Positions 30,467 through 40,599 of a stretch of DNA of 64,000 nt are shown piece by piece; positions within the stretch are counted from its first letter, which is position 1; every line of letters starts with the position of its first letter. Source of the DNA: Pseudarthrobacter sp. PS3-L1 (GTDB lineage: Bacteria; Actinomycetota; Actinomycetes; Actinomycetales; Micrococcaceae). A program made the translations under genes and the position numbers. The stretch lies in contig NZ_JASISU010000001.1 of assembly GCF_030063285.1 (NCBI RefSeq), forward strand, positions 890,249 to 954,248, written 5' to 3'. Below the pieces are notes generated by a model. That model was not told where the DNA came from. It saw nothing but the letters and a program-made list of their open reading frames with translations, and ran no database searches.

Positions 30467-31453
30467 GTGACCGCCAAGACAGGCCTGCCTCTCCCCGTGG
30501 GCCTCCTCCTCGCCGTTTCGGCGGGTCTTGCCATTCCCGTCCAGGGACGGATCAACGGTGCATTGGGTGTCAAGCTCGACGACGGCATTGCGGCGGCGTT
30601 GGTCAGTTTCAGTACCGGCCTGCTTCTGATGGCCGTCATCTGCCTGGTACTGCCGCGGGGTCGGGCGGGTGCTTCCCGGATCATCCCAGCGCTCCGTGAG
30701 CGGGAGTTCCCGCGCATCTACGCTCTTGCCGGTGCCATCGGAGGCCTGTTTGTTTTTGCCCAGTCCTTTACTGTCGGCATTCTTGGCGTCGCACTGTTCA
30801 CTGTTGCGGCCGTTACCGGCCAGACCGTCAGCGGGTTGCTCGTGGATCGGCTCGGCCTGGGTCCGGCGGGCCGGAAGCGGGTCACCGGGATCCGGGTGGT
30901 GGGCTGCATCCTGACAGTCGCCGCCGTCGCCTGGGCAGTCTCACCCAGGCTGGGTGCGGCCACCGGATCTGAAGGCGGTCTCGGCGCCCTGATCCTTCCG
31001 TTGCTGCTCCCGATCCTTGCGGGATTCATGATGAGTTTCCAGCAGGCCATGAACGGAACAGCCACTGTGCACTACGGCACGCCCCTGGCCGCCACGCTGA
31101 TGAACTTCATTGCCGGCGCCACGGTGCTCTGGATTGCCTGGGGGATCAAGGCTGTTGTCGCCGGGGTCGGCAATCCCCTGCCGGGAGAGTGGTGGTACTA
31201 CCTGGGCGGTCCCATGGGATGTGTTTTTATCGGGTTAGGTGCCCTGTTGGTGCGCAGCCTGGGAGTGCTTGTCACAGGGCTTGGCATGATTGCGGGCCAA
31301 CTTCTGGGTTCGCTGGCGCTCGACCTGATCGTCCCCTCACCCGGGACTGTCATTGCTCCAGCGACCATCCTGGGAACGCTGCTGACCCTGGTCGCCATTG
31401 TCCTGGCCACGCTGCCCTGGCCGCGTGGAGCCATGGGCCGCGCGGGCCGGTAG
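30467..31453 (+). CDS. DMT-family transporter (duplicated YdcZ/DUF606 type)
   Basis: The protein has 328 residues and about ten transmembrane helices. It consists of two similar halves, each starting with a helix and a GRINGALG or QAMNGTATVHYGTP motif (near residues 27 and 196), the pattern of two fused YdcZ/DUF606 units of the drug/metabolite transporter superfamily. The substrate is unknown. It starts at GTG, 33 bases from the divergent S4 gene. Confidence 0.82.
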   Translation: MTAKTGLPLPVGLLLAVSAGLAIPVQGRINGALGVKLDDGIAAALVSFSTGLLLMAVICLVLPRGRAGASRIIPALREREFPRIYALAGAIGGLFVFAQSFTVGILGVALFTVAAVTGQTVSGLLVDRLGLGPAGRKRVTGIRVVGCILTVAAVAWAVSPRLGAATGSEGGLGALILPLLLPILAGFMMSFQQAMNGTATVHYGTPLAATLMNFIAGATVLWIAWGIKAVVAGVGNPLPGEWWYYLGGPMGCVFIGLGALLVRSLGVLVTGLGMIAGQLLGSLALDLIVPSPGTVIAPATILGTLLTLVAIVLATLPWPRGAMGRAGR

Positions 31454-31574
31454 GCTGGAGCAAGCAGTTTTCCTGCAACCCACAACGCACAGCACCCCGG
31501 TCCGGCGCCCTGCCGCATCCGGGGGACCACAGCGCGGACCGCACCCAGCGGCCCGGTAGATCATTGGAGTACCC

Positions 31575-32960
31575 ATGGCAGCAAAATCCGTTCTTGACCA
31601 GGTCATTTCCCTCTCGAAGAGGCGGGGATTCGTTTTCCAGGCTGGTGAAATCTACGGAGGCTCGCGTTCTGCCTGGGACTACGGACCCCTGGGAGCCGAA
31701 CTCAAAGAAAACATCAAGCGCCAGTGGTGGCAGTCCATGGTCCGCGGCCGTGAAGACGTTGTGGGACTCGACTCATCAGTCATCCTGCCCCGCCAGGTCT
31801 GGGAAGCATCCGGCCACGTGGATGTCTTCTCCGATCCCCTGGTGGAGTGCATGTCGTGCCACAAGCGTTACCGTGCTGACCACCTGGAGGAAGAGTACGC
31901 GGAGAAGAAAGGCCGGCCAGCAGAGAACGGGCTGAAGGACATTGCCTGCGCCAACTGCGGTACCCGCGGCGAATGGACCGAGCCGCAGGAGTTCTCCGGG
32001 CTGCTCAAGACATTCCTGGGGCCCGTTGCCAGCGAAGAAGGCATGCACTACCTGCGCCCAGAGACTGCGCAGGGCATCTTCGTGAACTTCAACAACGTCC
32101 TCACCACTGCCCGGAAAAAGCCACCGTTTGGCATCGGGCAGATCGGCAAATCCTTCAGGAACGAGATCACACCGGGAAACTTCATTTTCCGTACGCGTGA
32201 ATTCGAGCAGATGGAAATGGAGTTCTTTGTCGAACCGGGCACCGATGAAGAGTGGCATCAGTACTGGATGACGGAACGCATGTCCTGGTACACCGGCCTG
32301 GGCATCAAGGAAGAGAACCTGCGCTTCTTTGAGCACCCGCTTGAAAAGCTCAGCCACTACTCCAAGGGCACCACCGACATTGAATACAGGTTTGGCTTCA
32401 CGGGGTCCGAGTGGGGAGAGCTGGAGGGCGTTGCCAACCGGACGGACTTTGACCTGAGCACGCATTCCAAGGCCTCCGGCACGGACCTCAGCTATTTTAA
32501 CCAGGCGACAAACGAACGCTACACGCCCTATGTCATTGAGCCTGCTGCGGGCCTGACCCGCTCGTTCATGGCTTTCCTCATTGATGCCTACACCGAAGAC
32601 GAGGCTCCCAACTCCAAGGGCGGCGTCGACGTCCGTACAGTCCTGAAGCTGGATCCGCGGCTTGCGCCCATGAAAGCCGCCGTGCTGCCGCTGAGCCGCA
32701 ACGAGTCACTCTCGCCCAAAGCCAAGGAACTGGCCGCGCAGCTGCGCAAAAACTGGAATATCGACTTCGATGATGCCGGGGCAATCGGCAGGCGTTACCG
32801 TCGCCAGGATGAGATCGGTACGCCGTTCTGTATCACAGTGGACTTCGAGACCCTCGAGGACCAGGCCGTCACCATCCGCGAACGCGACACCATGAGCCAG
32901 GAGCGCGTCTCCCTGGACAAGGTGGAGGGCTACCTGGCCGCACGGCTGATTGGAGCCTGA
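31575..32960 (+). CDS. glyS: glycyl-tRNA synthetase (class II, homodimeric)
   Basis: This cytoplasmic enzyme of 461 residues charges tRNA(Gly). The N-terminal [29 protein letters not shown] is the family signature, followed by a zinc module ([13 protein letters not shown] ... [10 protein letters not shown]), class II motif 2 ([27 protein letters not shown]) and motif 3 ([14 protein letters not shown]), and a C-terminal anticodon-binding domain. It is the bacterial alpha2 form, not the alpha2beta2 form. A GNAT gene follows 2 bases after the stop. Confidence 0.97.
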   Translation: MAAKSVLDQVISLSKRRGFVFQAGEIYGGSRSAWDYGPLGAELKENIKRQWWQSMVRGREDVVGLDSSVILPRQVWEASGHVDVFSDPLVECMSCHKRYRADHLEEEYAEKKGRPAENGLKDIACANCGTRGEWTEPQEFSGLLKTFLGPVASEEGMHYLRPETAQGIFVNFNNVLTTARKKPPFGIGQIGKSFRNEITPGNFIFRTREFEQMEMEFFVEPGTDEEWHQYWMTERMSWYTGLGIKEENLRFFEHPLEKLSHYSKGTTDIEYRFGFTGSEWGELEGVANRTDFDLSTHSKASGTDLSYFNQATNERYTPYVIEPAAGLTRSFMAFLIDAYTEDEAPNSKGGVDVRTVLKLDPRLAPMKAAVLPLSRNESLSPKAKELAAQLRKNWNIDFDDAGAIGRRYRRQDEIGTPFCITVDFETLEDQAVTIRERDTMSQERVSLDKVEGYLAARLIGA

Positions 32961-32962
32961 GC

Positions 32963-33985
32963 ATGGCCATTTCCTACCGCGCATGGCGTGACGGCGATGA
33001 CCTTGAACTGCTGGCCATCTGGGGCGACCCGGACAATTACCAGGCCAGGTACTTCCGCAGTGCCCTGGCCGTCTCCTCCGCTGGCACACCGGGAGCGCCC
33101 TGGCGACGCTGCATTGTTGCCGAGGACGTTGTTGACGGCATTGCCGTTGCGGTCGGGGCAGGTGTCGTCTATGAGGCAAGCCTGCACACCGAACGGCTCT
33201 GGGCCTACATCGAGGTGGCGCGCGATCATCGCCGCTCCGGCATCGGCAGCACGTTGCTGCGGATGCTGCGAGCGGAGGCCAGCGATTCGCCGTCGGGAGT
33301 CACCAGGCTTCGCGCCAAGGTGATTGGCGAAACTCCCGGAGCAGCCTTTGCAGCGTTCGCTGGACTGGCACCGATCCAACGGTCCCGTCTGGTGGTGGTT
33401 CAACCGGCAGCCCTGAGCCTGCCTGTCTTCGGTTCTTCCGACGGTGCCACCGGGCAGGGCGAGGATGCCGGCTCCGACATTGTCATGGACCTGGCTACCG
33501 GCTCTGTTGAACTGACGGATGTGGTGGGCAGGTATTACAGCTCGATCCACAGCTGGGACTCGCCGGGAGTGATTTCTATGGGCCAGGTACAGCGGCAGTT
33601 CCTTGACGACCTCACGGGTGCCCATGGCGCCCTGGTCCTGCGGGCGCGTCCGGCGTCAGCGTTCGGCGCCGGCGTGGCGCCCTCCCGCAAGGGCAGGATC
33701 CGCGCGTTTGCGATCAGCTATGCAGAGGCAGCAGATCCGCAGGCTGCCGAAGAAGACTCCGGTCCGGAGCGCCCTACGGATGTTTTTGTCGGGCATGAAC
33801 CTGACCTTGATCCCACAGACGCAGCAGAAGCCGTCCGCGACATGCTCTCGCTCCTCGCCTACCAGCATCCCGTGATGGTGGAAATGGATGACTCAATGAC
33901 GGCGTTGCGTGCCGCCATCGAGCCCCTCCTGGCTGGCGGCAAGGCAACGCTGGCTGCGCCGGACACGCTCATTGTCGCCGAGTAG
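32963..33985 (+). CDS. GNAT acetyltransferase, likely tandem-domain
   Basis: The protein has 340 residues. The N-terminal GNAT domain has the acetyl-CoA loop HRRSGIGSTLL (about 89 to 99) after WAYIEVARD. The second half (about 180 to 338) has GNAT-like spacing (FAISYAE, AVRDMLSLLAYQHPVMVEMDDSMTALRAAIEPLL) but no clear pyrophosphate loop, which suggests a tandem protein with one inactive half. It starts 2 bases after glyS and is surely co-transcribed. Whether it acts on a tRNA-related product is unknown. Confidence 0.82.
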   Translation: MAISYRAWRDGDDLELLAIWGDPDNYQARYFRSALAVSSAGTPGAPWRRCIVAEDVVDGIAVAVGAGVVYEASLHTERLWAYIEVARDHRRSGIGSTLLRMLRAEASDSPSGVTRLRAKVIGETPGAAFAAFAGLAPIQRSRLVVVQPAALSLPVFGSSDGATGQGEDAGSDIVMDLATGSVELTDVVGRYYSSIHSWDSPGVISMGQVQRQFLDDLTGAHGALVLRARPASAFGAGVAPSRKGRIRAFAISYAEAADPQAAEEDSGPERPTDVFVGHEPDLDPTDAAEAVRDMLSLLAYQHPVMVEMDDSMTALRAAIEPLLAGGKATLAAPDTLIVAE

Positions 33986-34055
33986 CCCAACGAGGAAGGA
34001 AGCGCCACCTCTCGGTGTCAGCCTTCAAAACTGCTGGTAGCGCTCCTCCTCCGGG

Positions 34056-34886
34056 TCAGGGGGTGGGGGCCTGGGAACCGCGCCGCCGGCCCCGTGCCGC
34101 ATCCTGGGCATCCAGGGTGCGGCGTTCGTCCTCGGAGGGGGCGCTGCCGCCACTGTCCGCAGGCATCCACCAGGCGCCCGGGGACACGTCCATCGGGAAA
34201 TCAGCAGTGGCCCGGTCAATGCCCTGCTGGAGGATGCTGCGCAACCGCTCGGTTTCAGGCTCGATGGCGGCATCAGGGGCGTACCTGAGGGTCTCTCCGA
34301 CGTGGACACGCACTGGTGCCCGCCAGGCTCTCCGGATCGAGAAGCCGTGCCCACGGGTGAGCAGGCGGTGCGCACCCCACACTGAGACAGGAATGACGGG
34401 CACCCCTGCCTCTGCGGCCATGCGGACCGCGCCGGTGCGGCATTCGCGTACCTTGAAGCTGCGGCTCACCCCGGCTTCGGGCAGGATTGCCAGGTATTCT
34501 CCCGCCTTCAGTTTTGCGACGGCCTGGTCATAGGCCAGGGACCGATCGTTGTAGCCAACCACCACGTGTCCGGACGCGCTCACTGCTGGGCCGGCAATCC
34601 AGTGATCCGCCGCGCCCTGATGGACCATAAAGCGCAACTGGGCCCTGGTTTTTTTCCACAGCACCAGCTCCGCCACGGCAAAGTCCAGGTAGCCGAAGTG
34701 GGTGATCGCAATGATGGCACCCTGCCCCGGCACAGGCATGCGGGAAGGCCCCGACGACGGTGTGGCAGGTGGGAGCCGATCCTCGCCCGTAACGATGAAC
34801 CGGACGCCGAAGACCCGGCGCAGTGACTGGCCGGTCCTGACAATCATCCGGTAAAAGCGGTCATTGGAGGCTGGTCGCCAGGCCAT
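34056..34886 (-). CDS. 1-acyl-glycerol-3-phosphate acyltransferase-like (PlsC family)
   Basis: The protein has 276 residues. The catalytic H-x4-D motif is HFGYLD, and the phosphate-binding block is LPEAGVSR in place of the more usual PEGTRS. Later blocks (GVPVIPVSVWG) match PlsC-like enzymes that add acyl chains to glycerolipid intermediates at the membrane. The ATG at 34886 follows CAGGAG and is preferred over the longer frame. It is the last of three minus-strand genes with the DUF1295 and hydrolase genes, a possible lipid group. Confidence 0.87.
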   Translation of the reverse strand: MAWRPASNDRFYRMIVRTGQSLRRVFGVRFIVTGEDRLPPATPSSGPSRMPVPGQGAIIAITHFGYLDFAVAELVLWKKTRAQLRFMVHQGAADHWIAGPAVSASGHVVVGYNDRSLAYDQAVAKLKAGEYLAILPEAGVSRSFKVRECRTGAVRMAAEAGVPVIPVSVWGAHRLLTRGHGFSIRRAWRAPVRVHVGETLRYAPDAAIEPETERLRSILQQGIDRATADFPMDVSPGAWWMPADSGGSAPSEDERRTLDAQDAARGRRRGSQAPTP

Positions 34887-34925
34887 GGATTCTCCTGAGG
34901 TGCGGGAAGGGTGGGGCATGGAAGG

Positions 34926-35726
34926 TCAGTTTTTCCTGGGCGGGAGGGGGAAGAAACCGCTGGTGCGTGCAACGTATTCCTTGTGTCCGGGCCGGCCGGA
35001 CATTGCCTTTTCGGTCAGCGGTTTTCCTGTGCGGCTGGAGAGCGCCCAGATCATCAGTGCGGGGGACAGGACGGTGAGGATGCCGGGCCAGGAATCGGCC
35101 GCGACCAAGAAAAGGCCTGTCCACACTGCTGCGTCGCCAAAGTAGTTTGGATGCCGGGTATAGCGCCACAGGCCTGTGTCCAGCACTTTGCCCCGGTTGG
35201 TGCTGTCTTTCTTGAAGACGGCGAGTTGGCGGTCTCCGACCGCCTCGAAATAAAGTCCCACGCCCCAGGCGAAGACTCCCAGCCAGGCGATGAAACCAAC
35301 GGCTCCCGTCGCGAACATGCCCACCTGGAGGGTGAGGGAGACAAACAGCATGGTCAGCCCCTGGGGCAGGTAGACCTTGCCCAAGGCATAGACATTGCGG
35401 GATCCTGTGGCCGGCTCCAGCATGGCCGTGTACCGCGGATCCTCGTGGCCGTCCCGGGCGCGCCAGGCGATATGGAGACCAAGCCGCAGGCCCCAGGCCG
35501 CTGTAAGGATGAGGAGCAGCCAGCGACGCAACTCATCTCCTGCTCCTGCGGAGGAAATGAAGGATGTTGCGGCGATGACCACAAAGCCAAGTCCCCAGGC
35601 AATGTCCATGACGGAGTGCCTGCCCTGCCGCACTGCCACTGCATAGGTGATGACAAGGACAACCACGACGGCCACAACGGACCAGACAAAGCCGACCATG
35701 AACTCGGGTAGAGGGAAGTTGCTCAC
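34926..35726 (-). CDS. DUF1295 membrane protein (steroid 5-alpha-reductase-like)
   Basis: This 266-residue membrane protein has about six helices. The C-terminal region has the methyltransferase/reductase signature of this superfamily (GLWRYTRHPNYFGDAAVWTGLF) and a final GHKEYVARTSGFFPLPPRK. The family includes 3-oxo-5-alpha-steroid 4-dehydrogenases and ICMT-like enzymes, but bacterial DUF1295 proteins mostly lack assigned substrates. Its GTG start overlaps the stop of the hydrolase gene by 4 bases, so the two are coupled. Confidence 0.85.
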   Translation of the reverse strand: MSNFPLPEFMVGFVWSVVAVVVVLVITYAVAVRQGRHSVMDIAWGLGFVVIAATSFISSAGAGDELRRWLLLILTAAWGLRLGLHIAWRARDGHEDPRYTAMLEPATGSRNVYALGKVYLPQGLTMLFVSLTLQVGMFATGAVGFIAWLGVFAWGVGLYFEAVGDRQLAVFKKDSTNRGKVLDTGLWRYTRHPNYFGDAAVWTGLFLVAADSWPGILTVLSPALMIWALSSRTGKPLTEKAMSGRPGHKEYVARTSGFFPLPPRKN

Positions 35727-36487
35727 AGGCTTACTTCTCCAGCCGAGGTCGGGAAAGTCTCCTGCAGCGTCGTTGAGGTTGGAACGGCTACCCCGGTTTT
35801 GGCAGCAAAGGCCGCCAGCACAGAATCGGTGGCGAGGGAGTGCCACAGCCCCACGCGGCTGAGCATGAAGTGCCCGGCTCCCTCAAGGGAGACATAGCGC
35901 ATGGCAGCGGCATTACCTGCTGCCCGGCGGGAATAGGCCAGCGATTCGCTGGGGCTTGTCCACTTGTCGGTAGTGCCGTGGACAATGAGGACCTTGCGCC
36001 CTGTTGTCCGTTCCGCGGGGGTTTCCCCGCTGACCCACGGCGCCAGTGCCACCACGGCGTCCACCGCTGGATCGTCTGCGGCGCACAGGGCAGTCAGGCC
36101 GCCCATGGAGTGGCCCAGCAGGAAGATGGGGACCCCCGGGTGCTTTTCGTGAATCTGGGCAAGTGCCCACCGGGCATCGCGCAGGGGGGACATGTCCGCA
36201 CCGTTCCAGCCGCGGACGCTGTTACGCAGCCGCCAAACGGCCAGGCCTAGGCTGCTTCCCTCGCGGTGGAGCCTGTGTGCAAAAGGGACCATCCGGGCCG
36301 GGCTCAGGTGCCGTGCCTGGACGGGTTCGGTGCTTTTGGATCGCCCTCCATGGAGGACCAGGACCACGCCCCGGGTGGAGCCCTGTGCTGCCTGCACTGT
36401 GAGGTGGGGGCGGTGCGCGAAGGGAGCTTCCGGGAACGGAAAGCCATACTCCGATCTCCTGTTGTCTTCGGTCTTTCCCTCTGCCAT
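35723..36487 (-). CDS. alpha/beta-fold hydrolase
   Basis: This 254-residue serine hydrolase has the oxyanion segment VLVLHGGRSKS, the nucleophile elbow FLLGHSMGG, an Asp in LIVHGTTDKWTSP and the His in LEGAGHFML. The lack of a signal peptide suggests a cytoplasmic role. The ATG at 36487 follows AGGGAGG; the open frame extends far upstream without homology. It leads the minus-strand group with DUF1295 and the PlsC-like gene. Confidence 0.85.
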   Translation of the reverse strand: MAEGKTEDNRRSEYGFPFPEAPFAHRPHLTVQAAQGSTRGVVLVLHGGRSKSTEPVQARHLSPARMVPFAHRLHREGSSLGLAVWRLRNSVRGWNGADMSPLRDARWALAQIHEKHPGVPIFLLGHSMGGLTALCAADDPAVDAVVALAPWVSGETPAERTTGRKVLIVHGTTDKWTSPSESLAYSRRAAGNAAAMRYVSLEGAGHFMLSRVGLWHSLATDSVLAAFAAKTGVAVPTSTTLQETFPTSAGEVSL

Positions 36488-36570
36488 GGTGGCCCTCCCT
36501 GATCCTGACGGTGAATTCACCAAGCCTATGGTGCCCCACGTAGAGTTTCCTGCATGAGGTCTTACTGCTG

Positions 36571-38010
36571 ATGGGCGCCGGTCACTCACACACCCATGAC
36601 GGTACTTCGGAGCCCACTGCCCAAGCGATTGCCGCACGGCGCAGGGCAAACCGGATCCTTGCCGTGATCCTGATCCCGCTGACGCTGCTGACACTCGCTG
36701 CGATGGCCATGATGTGGCCCTCGGGCGACCGGGAGTCCATCACGCTTGCCAGTCCATACTCTGCAGCGCCGGGCGTCACTTTCGACACCGGGACCATCCA
36801 GCGGGTCGTCACCGAGCCGTGTACGCAGGGAACGCCAGCCACCACCGACGGCACAGCTGAACGTCCCTCTGGAACAGAATGCATGTTCGCCTATACCGAG
36901 CCGGATGTTGGCGGGAGCCCTGTAAAAGTGGTGATCAATCCGGACGTGGCCCGCACAGGAGAAGTGAACGCTGGTGACAGCATCCGCTACCTGAACCTCA
37001 CAACTGCCCAGGGTGCCAGCGGCGCCCAAGGTGCACCCAGCTACATTTTTGTGGACTTCATCCGCACCCTGCCCATCGCATTGCTGGCTGTCCTGTACGC
37101 CGTCGTGGTCATTGCCGTGGCGCGGTGGCGGGGATTCCGGGCGCTGATTGGGTTGGTGGGGGCATATTTTGTGTTGGTTTCCTTCATGCTGCCCGGGCTG
37201 GTGGAGGGCAAGCCACCGTTGTTGCTGGCCCTGGTGGGCTCCACGGTGATCATGGTGGGCGTGCTGTACTTTGCCCACGGCTTCTCGGCCCGCACCTCAA
37301 CGGCGCTGCTGGGGACCATGTTTGGGCTGGCCATCACCGCGCTCCTGGCCGCATGGGCCACCGATGCCGCGAATCTGGTCGGAACGGGCAGCGAGAATGC
37401 GGTGACGCTGGGGAACATGTCGAGCAACATTTCGATTTCCGGCATCATCCTGTGTGGGTTGATCATCTCAGGCCTGGGCGTGCTCAACGACGTCACCATT
37501 ACACAGTCGTCCGCTGTGTGGGAACTCTACGAGTTGGCGCCAGGAACTAGCGCCCGGAAGCTGTTCACTGCGGCGATGCGCATTGGGCGCGATCACATTG
37601 CCTCCACTGTCTACACCATCGCTTTTGCCTACGCCGGAGCGGCGCTGCCCACCCTCATTATCGTGATGCTCTACGACAGGCCCCTGGGCGAGGCGCTGAC
37701 CAGTTCGGAGCTTTCCGAGGAAGTCATCCGGACCCTGGTGGGCTCTGTCGGGCTGGTCCTGGCCATCCCGGTGACCACCCTGATTGCCGTCCTGGTGGTC
37801 AAGGCCACCGGTATCCGGGGCGCTCAACTGTCCGACGGCGGACCGGCTACCCCCGCGCTGGTGCCCGCCGCGCTGGCGGCTGGATCGCTGCCTGGCGGTC
37901 CCGCCGTCGTCGGGGTTCCCGCCCAGGGTGCTGATCAACGGGGCCAGGCGGGGCCAGACGTGGCGGGTGGGCAGCCCACGCGCCGTGGGAGGCGGGCTGA
38001 CCGGGGCTAG
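36571..38010 (+). CDS. YibE/F family membrane protein
   Basis: The protein has 479 residues. A short His-containing N-terminus (MGAGHSHTHDG) and one helix precede an extracytoplasmic domain (about 55 to 160), then a block of about seven helices with the YibE/F features VLNDVTITQSSAVWEL and RIGRDHIASTVYTIAFAYAGAALP. The family is thought to be a transporter, but the substrate is unproven. The last 60 or so residues are Gly/Pro/Ala-rich and unlike the compact C-terminus I would expect, so a late frameshift is possible. Confidence 0.85.
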   Translation: MGAGHSHTHDGTSEPTAQAIAARRRANRILAVILIPLTLLTLAAMAMMWPSGDRESITLASPYSAAPGVTFDTGTIQRVVTEPCTQGTPATTDGTAERPSGTECMFAYTEPDVGGSPVKVVINPDVARTGEVNAGDSIRYLNLTTAQGASGAQGAPSYIFVDFIRTLPIALLAVLYAVVVIAVARWRGFRALIGLVGAYFVLVSFMLPGLVEGKPPLLLALVGSTVIMVGVLYFAHGFSARTSTALLGTMFGLAITALLAAWATDAANLVGTGSENAVTLGNMSSNISISGIILCGLIISGLGVLNDVTITQSSAVWELYELAPGTSARKLFTAAMRIGRDHIASTVYTIAFAYAGAALPTLIIVMLYDRPLGEALTSSELSEEVIRTLVGSVGLVLAIPVTTLIAVLVVKATGIRGAQLSDGGPATPALVPAALAAGSLPGGPAVVGVPAQGADQRGQAGPDVAGGQPTRRGRRADRG

Positions 38011-38094
38011 GCAGGAAGGGGGCCCGGGGAACGGCAGGACCTTCGTTTCCACACCCGCCTTCGCCGATTTGCCCGACTTTGCGATAATGGAGGG

Positions 38095-39273
38095 GTGACT
38101 GTTACTGCAACTCCTCCTGCCCCCAAGCTGGAACTTCCGCCCCTGAAGCTTGGCCCCATCACCGTGGACACCCCGGTGATCCTGGCGCCCATGGCGGGCA
38201 TCACCAATTCCGCCTTCCGGCGCCTCTGCCGAGAGTACGGTGGTGGACTCTATGTGGCCGAAATGGTGACGTCCCGCGCACTGGTGGAACGGACCCCCGA
38301 ATCCCTGCGGATCATCTCGCACGACGACGACGAAAAAGTCCGGTCGGTACAGCTCTACGGTGTGGATCCCGTAACAGTTGGCCAGGCTGTGCGGATGCTC
38401 GTCGAGGAGGATCGCGCCGATCACATCGATCTCAACTTTGGCTGCCCGGTGCCCAAGGTGACCCGCCGTGGCGGAGGCGCAGCCCTGCCCTGGAAGATTG
38501 ACCTCTTCACCTCCATTGTCCAGACAGCAGTGCGGGAGGCAGCCCACGGCAACGTTCCCCTGACCATCAAGATGCGCAAGGGAATCGACGATGACCACCT
38601 AACGTACCTGGAAGCAGGACGTATTGCCCGTGACTCAGGGGTAGCAGCGGTTGCCCTGCATGGCCGTACCGCTGCCCAGTTCTATTCGGGCCAGGCTGAT
38701 TGGGCGGCCATTGCCCGGCTTCGGGAGACCCTGCCGGATATTCCCGTCCTGGGCAACGGTGATATCTGGTCCGCTGAAGATGCTGTGCGGATGGTGCGCG
38801 AGACAGGTGTTGACGGCGTGGTGGTCGGCCGCGGCTGCCAAGGCAGGCCGTGGCTTTTCGGCGACCTGCAGGCAGCCTTCGAGGGCAGTGATACTCGGCA
38901 CCGGCCAGGCCTGAAAGAAGTTGCCAAAGGTGTCTACCGCCATGCGCAGCTGATGGTGGAAACCTTCGATGATGAGTACAAGGCACTGCGGGAAATCCGT
39001 AAGCACATGGCCTGGTATTTCAAGGGGTACGTGGTGGGCAGCGAGCTCCGAACCAAGCTTGCCAGCGTCACCACCCTTGAGGTCCTGCAGGGTTACCTTG
39101 ACCAGCTGGACACGGATTCGCCCTACCCGGGCTCTGACGCGGAGGGCCCCCGTGGGCGTGCAGGCTCGCCCAAGCAGCCTGCGCTGCCCAAGGACTGGCT
39201 GCTGGACCGTCATCTGAATACCGCCCAGTCCAAGGACATTTCCGCGGCGGAACTGGATGTTTCGGGTGGTTGA
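38095..39273 (+). CDS. dusB: tRNA-dihydrouridine synthase
   Basis: This FMN-dependent enzyme of 392 residues reduces uridines in the tRNA D-loop. The TIM-barrel start VDTPVILAPMAGITNSAFRRLC is typical, and Cys117 in LNFGCPVPKVTRRGGG is the catalytic acid. The GNGDIWS and VGRGCQGRPWLF blocks bind FMN. It starts at GTG; the nearest GGAGG is only one or two bases away, so the ribosome spacing is unusual. It overlaps the dgt frame by 17 bases. Confidence 0.94.
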   Translation: MTVTATPPAPKLELPPLKLGPITVDTPVILAPMAGITNSAFRRLCREYGGGLYVAEMVTSRALVERTPESLRIISHDDDEKVRSVQLYGVDPVTVGQAVRMLVEEDRADHIDLNFGCPVPKVTRRGGGAALPWKIDLFTSIVQTAVREAAHGNVPLTIKMRKGIDDDHLTYLEAGRIARDSGVAAVALHGRTAAQFYSGQADWAAIARLRETLPDIPVLGNGDIWSAEDAVRMVRETGVDGVVVGRGCQGRPWLFGDLQAAFEGSDTRHRPGLKEVAKGVYRHAQLMVETFDDEYKALREIRKHMAWYFKGYVVGSELRTKLASVTTLEVLQGYLDQLDTDSPYPGSDAEGPRGRAGSPKQPALPKDWLLDRHLNTAQSKDISAAELDVSGG

Positions 39274-40561
39274 GGTGGCCCGCAGTGAGATGACGCCCGT
39301 GGTGGCTGGTTATGAGCCCCGCGATTCTGCCCGATGGGTGGAAGAACCGCCAAAGACGACCTACCGCTCCGACTTTGAACGCGACCGGGCCCGGGTGCTG
39401 CACTCCTCGGCGCTTCGACGGCTCGGTGCCAAGACCCAGGTGGTGGCACCGGATACAGACGATTTTGTCCGGACTCGGCTCACACACAGCCTTGAAGTTG
39501 CCCAGGTGGGCCGGGAACTGGGGCGGACGCTGGGCTGCGACCCTGACGTGGTCGACACTGCCTGCCTAAGCCATGATCTGGGGCACCCGCCCTTTGGCCA
39601 TAATGGGGAATCCGCACTCAACGAGATGGCACACGCAATCGGCGGGTTCGAGGGGAACGCGCAGACCCTGCGCCTCCTGACCAGGCTCGAGCCCAAGGTC
39701 CTGGACGCTGGCGGTAAGCCCGCAGGCCTGAACCTGACCCGCGCCAGCCTAGATGCCGCGGCGAAATACCCGTGGTCCGCCGTCGACGCTCCCGTGGTGC
39801 ATGGGGCTCGCACCAGCAAATTTGGTGTCTATGAGGATGACCTGCCCATCTTCGAATGGTTGCGTGCAGGAGCCCCCAGCCAGCGCACGTGCCTTGAAGC
39901 CCAGGTGATGGACCTGGCTGATGATATTTCCTACTCCGTCCACGACGTTGAAGACGCTATTGTGGCCGGTCACTTCCAGCTTGGTTGGATGAGCAACCCC
40001 GACCACCGCGCCAGGGTAGTAGGCTACGCACGCCAGTGGTACCTGCCGCACAACGATCCCGCCGCTATCGACGCAGCTCTCGCACGGCTTGAGGCTACCG
40101 ACGTCTGGGTCCGGGAAGCAGACGGCAGCCGTAAATCCATGGGCGCCCTGAAAAACATGACCAGCCAGTTGATTGGCAGGTTCTGCCAGAGCGCCCTGGA
40201 AACGACAAGGAACATTTACGGCCCAGCAAACCTCACTCGATACAACGCGGAACTGGTGGTGCCGGATGAGACGGTGATGGAAATCGCTGTCATGAAGGGC
40301 CTGGCAACAACGTTCGTCATGACCACCGAACACCGGCAGCCCATCTACGAGCGCCAGCGCGAGGTTCTCCATGCGCTTGTCACTACGCTCAATGCCACTG
40401 GAGACAGGCACCTTGAGCCGATGTTCGCCGCTGACTGGCGGGACGCCGCCGACGACGCGGATAGGTTGCGCGTGGTGGTTGACCAGATTGCATCACTGAC
40501 GGATGGTTCCGCACTGGCCATGTACGAGCGACTTGTGGGCAGTCTTCCATCACTCTGGTAG
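39257..40561 (+). CDS. dgt: dGTP triphosphohydrolase-like protein
   Basis: This HD-domain enzyme of 434 residues splits dNTPs, typically dGTP, into nucleoside and triphosphate. The HD ligands are visible: His77 in RLTHSLEVA and His106-Asp107 in CLSHDLGHPPFGHNGE, with a later Asp in DLADDISYSVHDVED. The start is uncertain: the ATG at 39257 lies inside dusB, while GTG at 39275 or ATG at 39290 would avoid or shorten the overlap. It lies between dusB and dnaG, which are common neighbours in actinobacteria. Confidence 0.92.
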   Translation: MFRVVEVARSEMTPVVAGYEPRDSARWVEEPPKTTYRSDFERDRARVLHSSALRRLGAKTQVVAPDTDDFVRTRLTHSLEVAQVGRELGRTLGCDPDVVDTACLSHDLGHPPFGHNGESALNEMAHAIGGFEGNAQTLRLLTRLEPKVLDAGGKPAGLNLTRASLDAAAKYPWSAVDAPVVHGARTSKFGVYEDDLPIFEWLRAGAPSQRTCLEAQVMDLADDISYSVHDVEDAIVAGHFQLGWMSNPDHRARVVGYARQWYLPHNDPAAIDAALARLEATDVWVREADGSRKSMGALKNMTSQLIGRFCQSALETTRNIYGPANLTRYNAELVVPDETVMEIAVMKGLATTFVMTTEHRQPIYERQREVLHALVTTLNATGDRHLEPMFAADWRDAADDADRLRVVVDQIASLTDGSALAMYERLVGSLPSLW

Positions 40562-40599
40562 CAACGGGAAGTACCCCGGTACGGGACTAGGATGGTGTT

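Noticed and set aside
34911..35711. Plus-strand open frame of 266 codons opposite the DUF1295 gene
   Set aside because: The minus strand has a clear membrane protein with the RHPNYFG signature; the plus frame is Gly/Asp/His-rich and patternless.
37468..38598. Minus-strand open frame of 376 codons opposite yibE/F and dusB
   Set aside because: It spans the boundary of two convincing plus-strand genes and has no recognisable domain.
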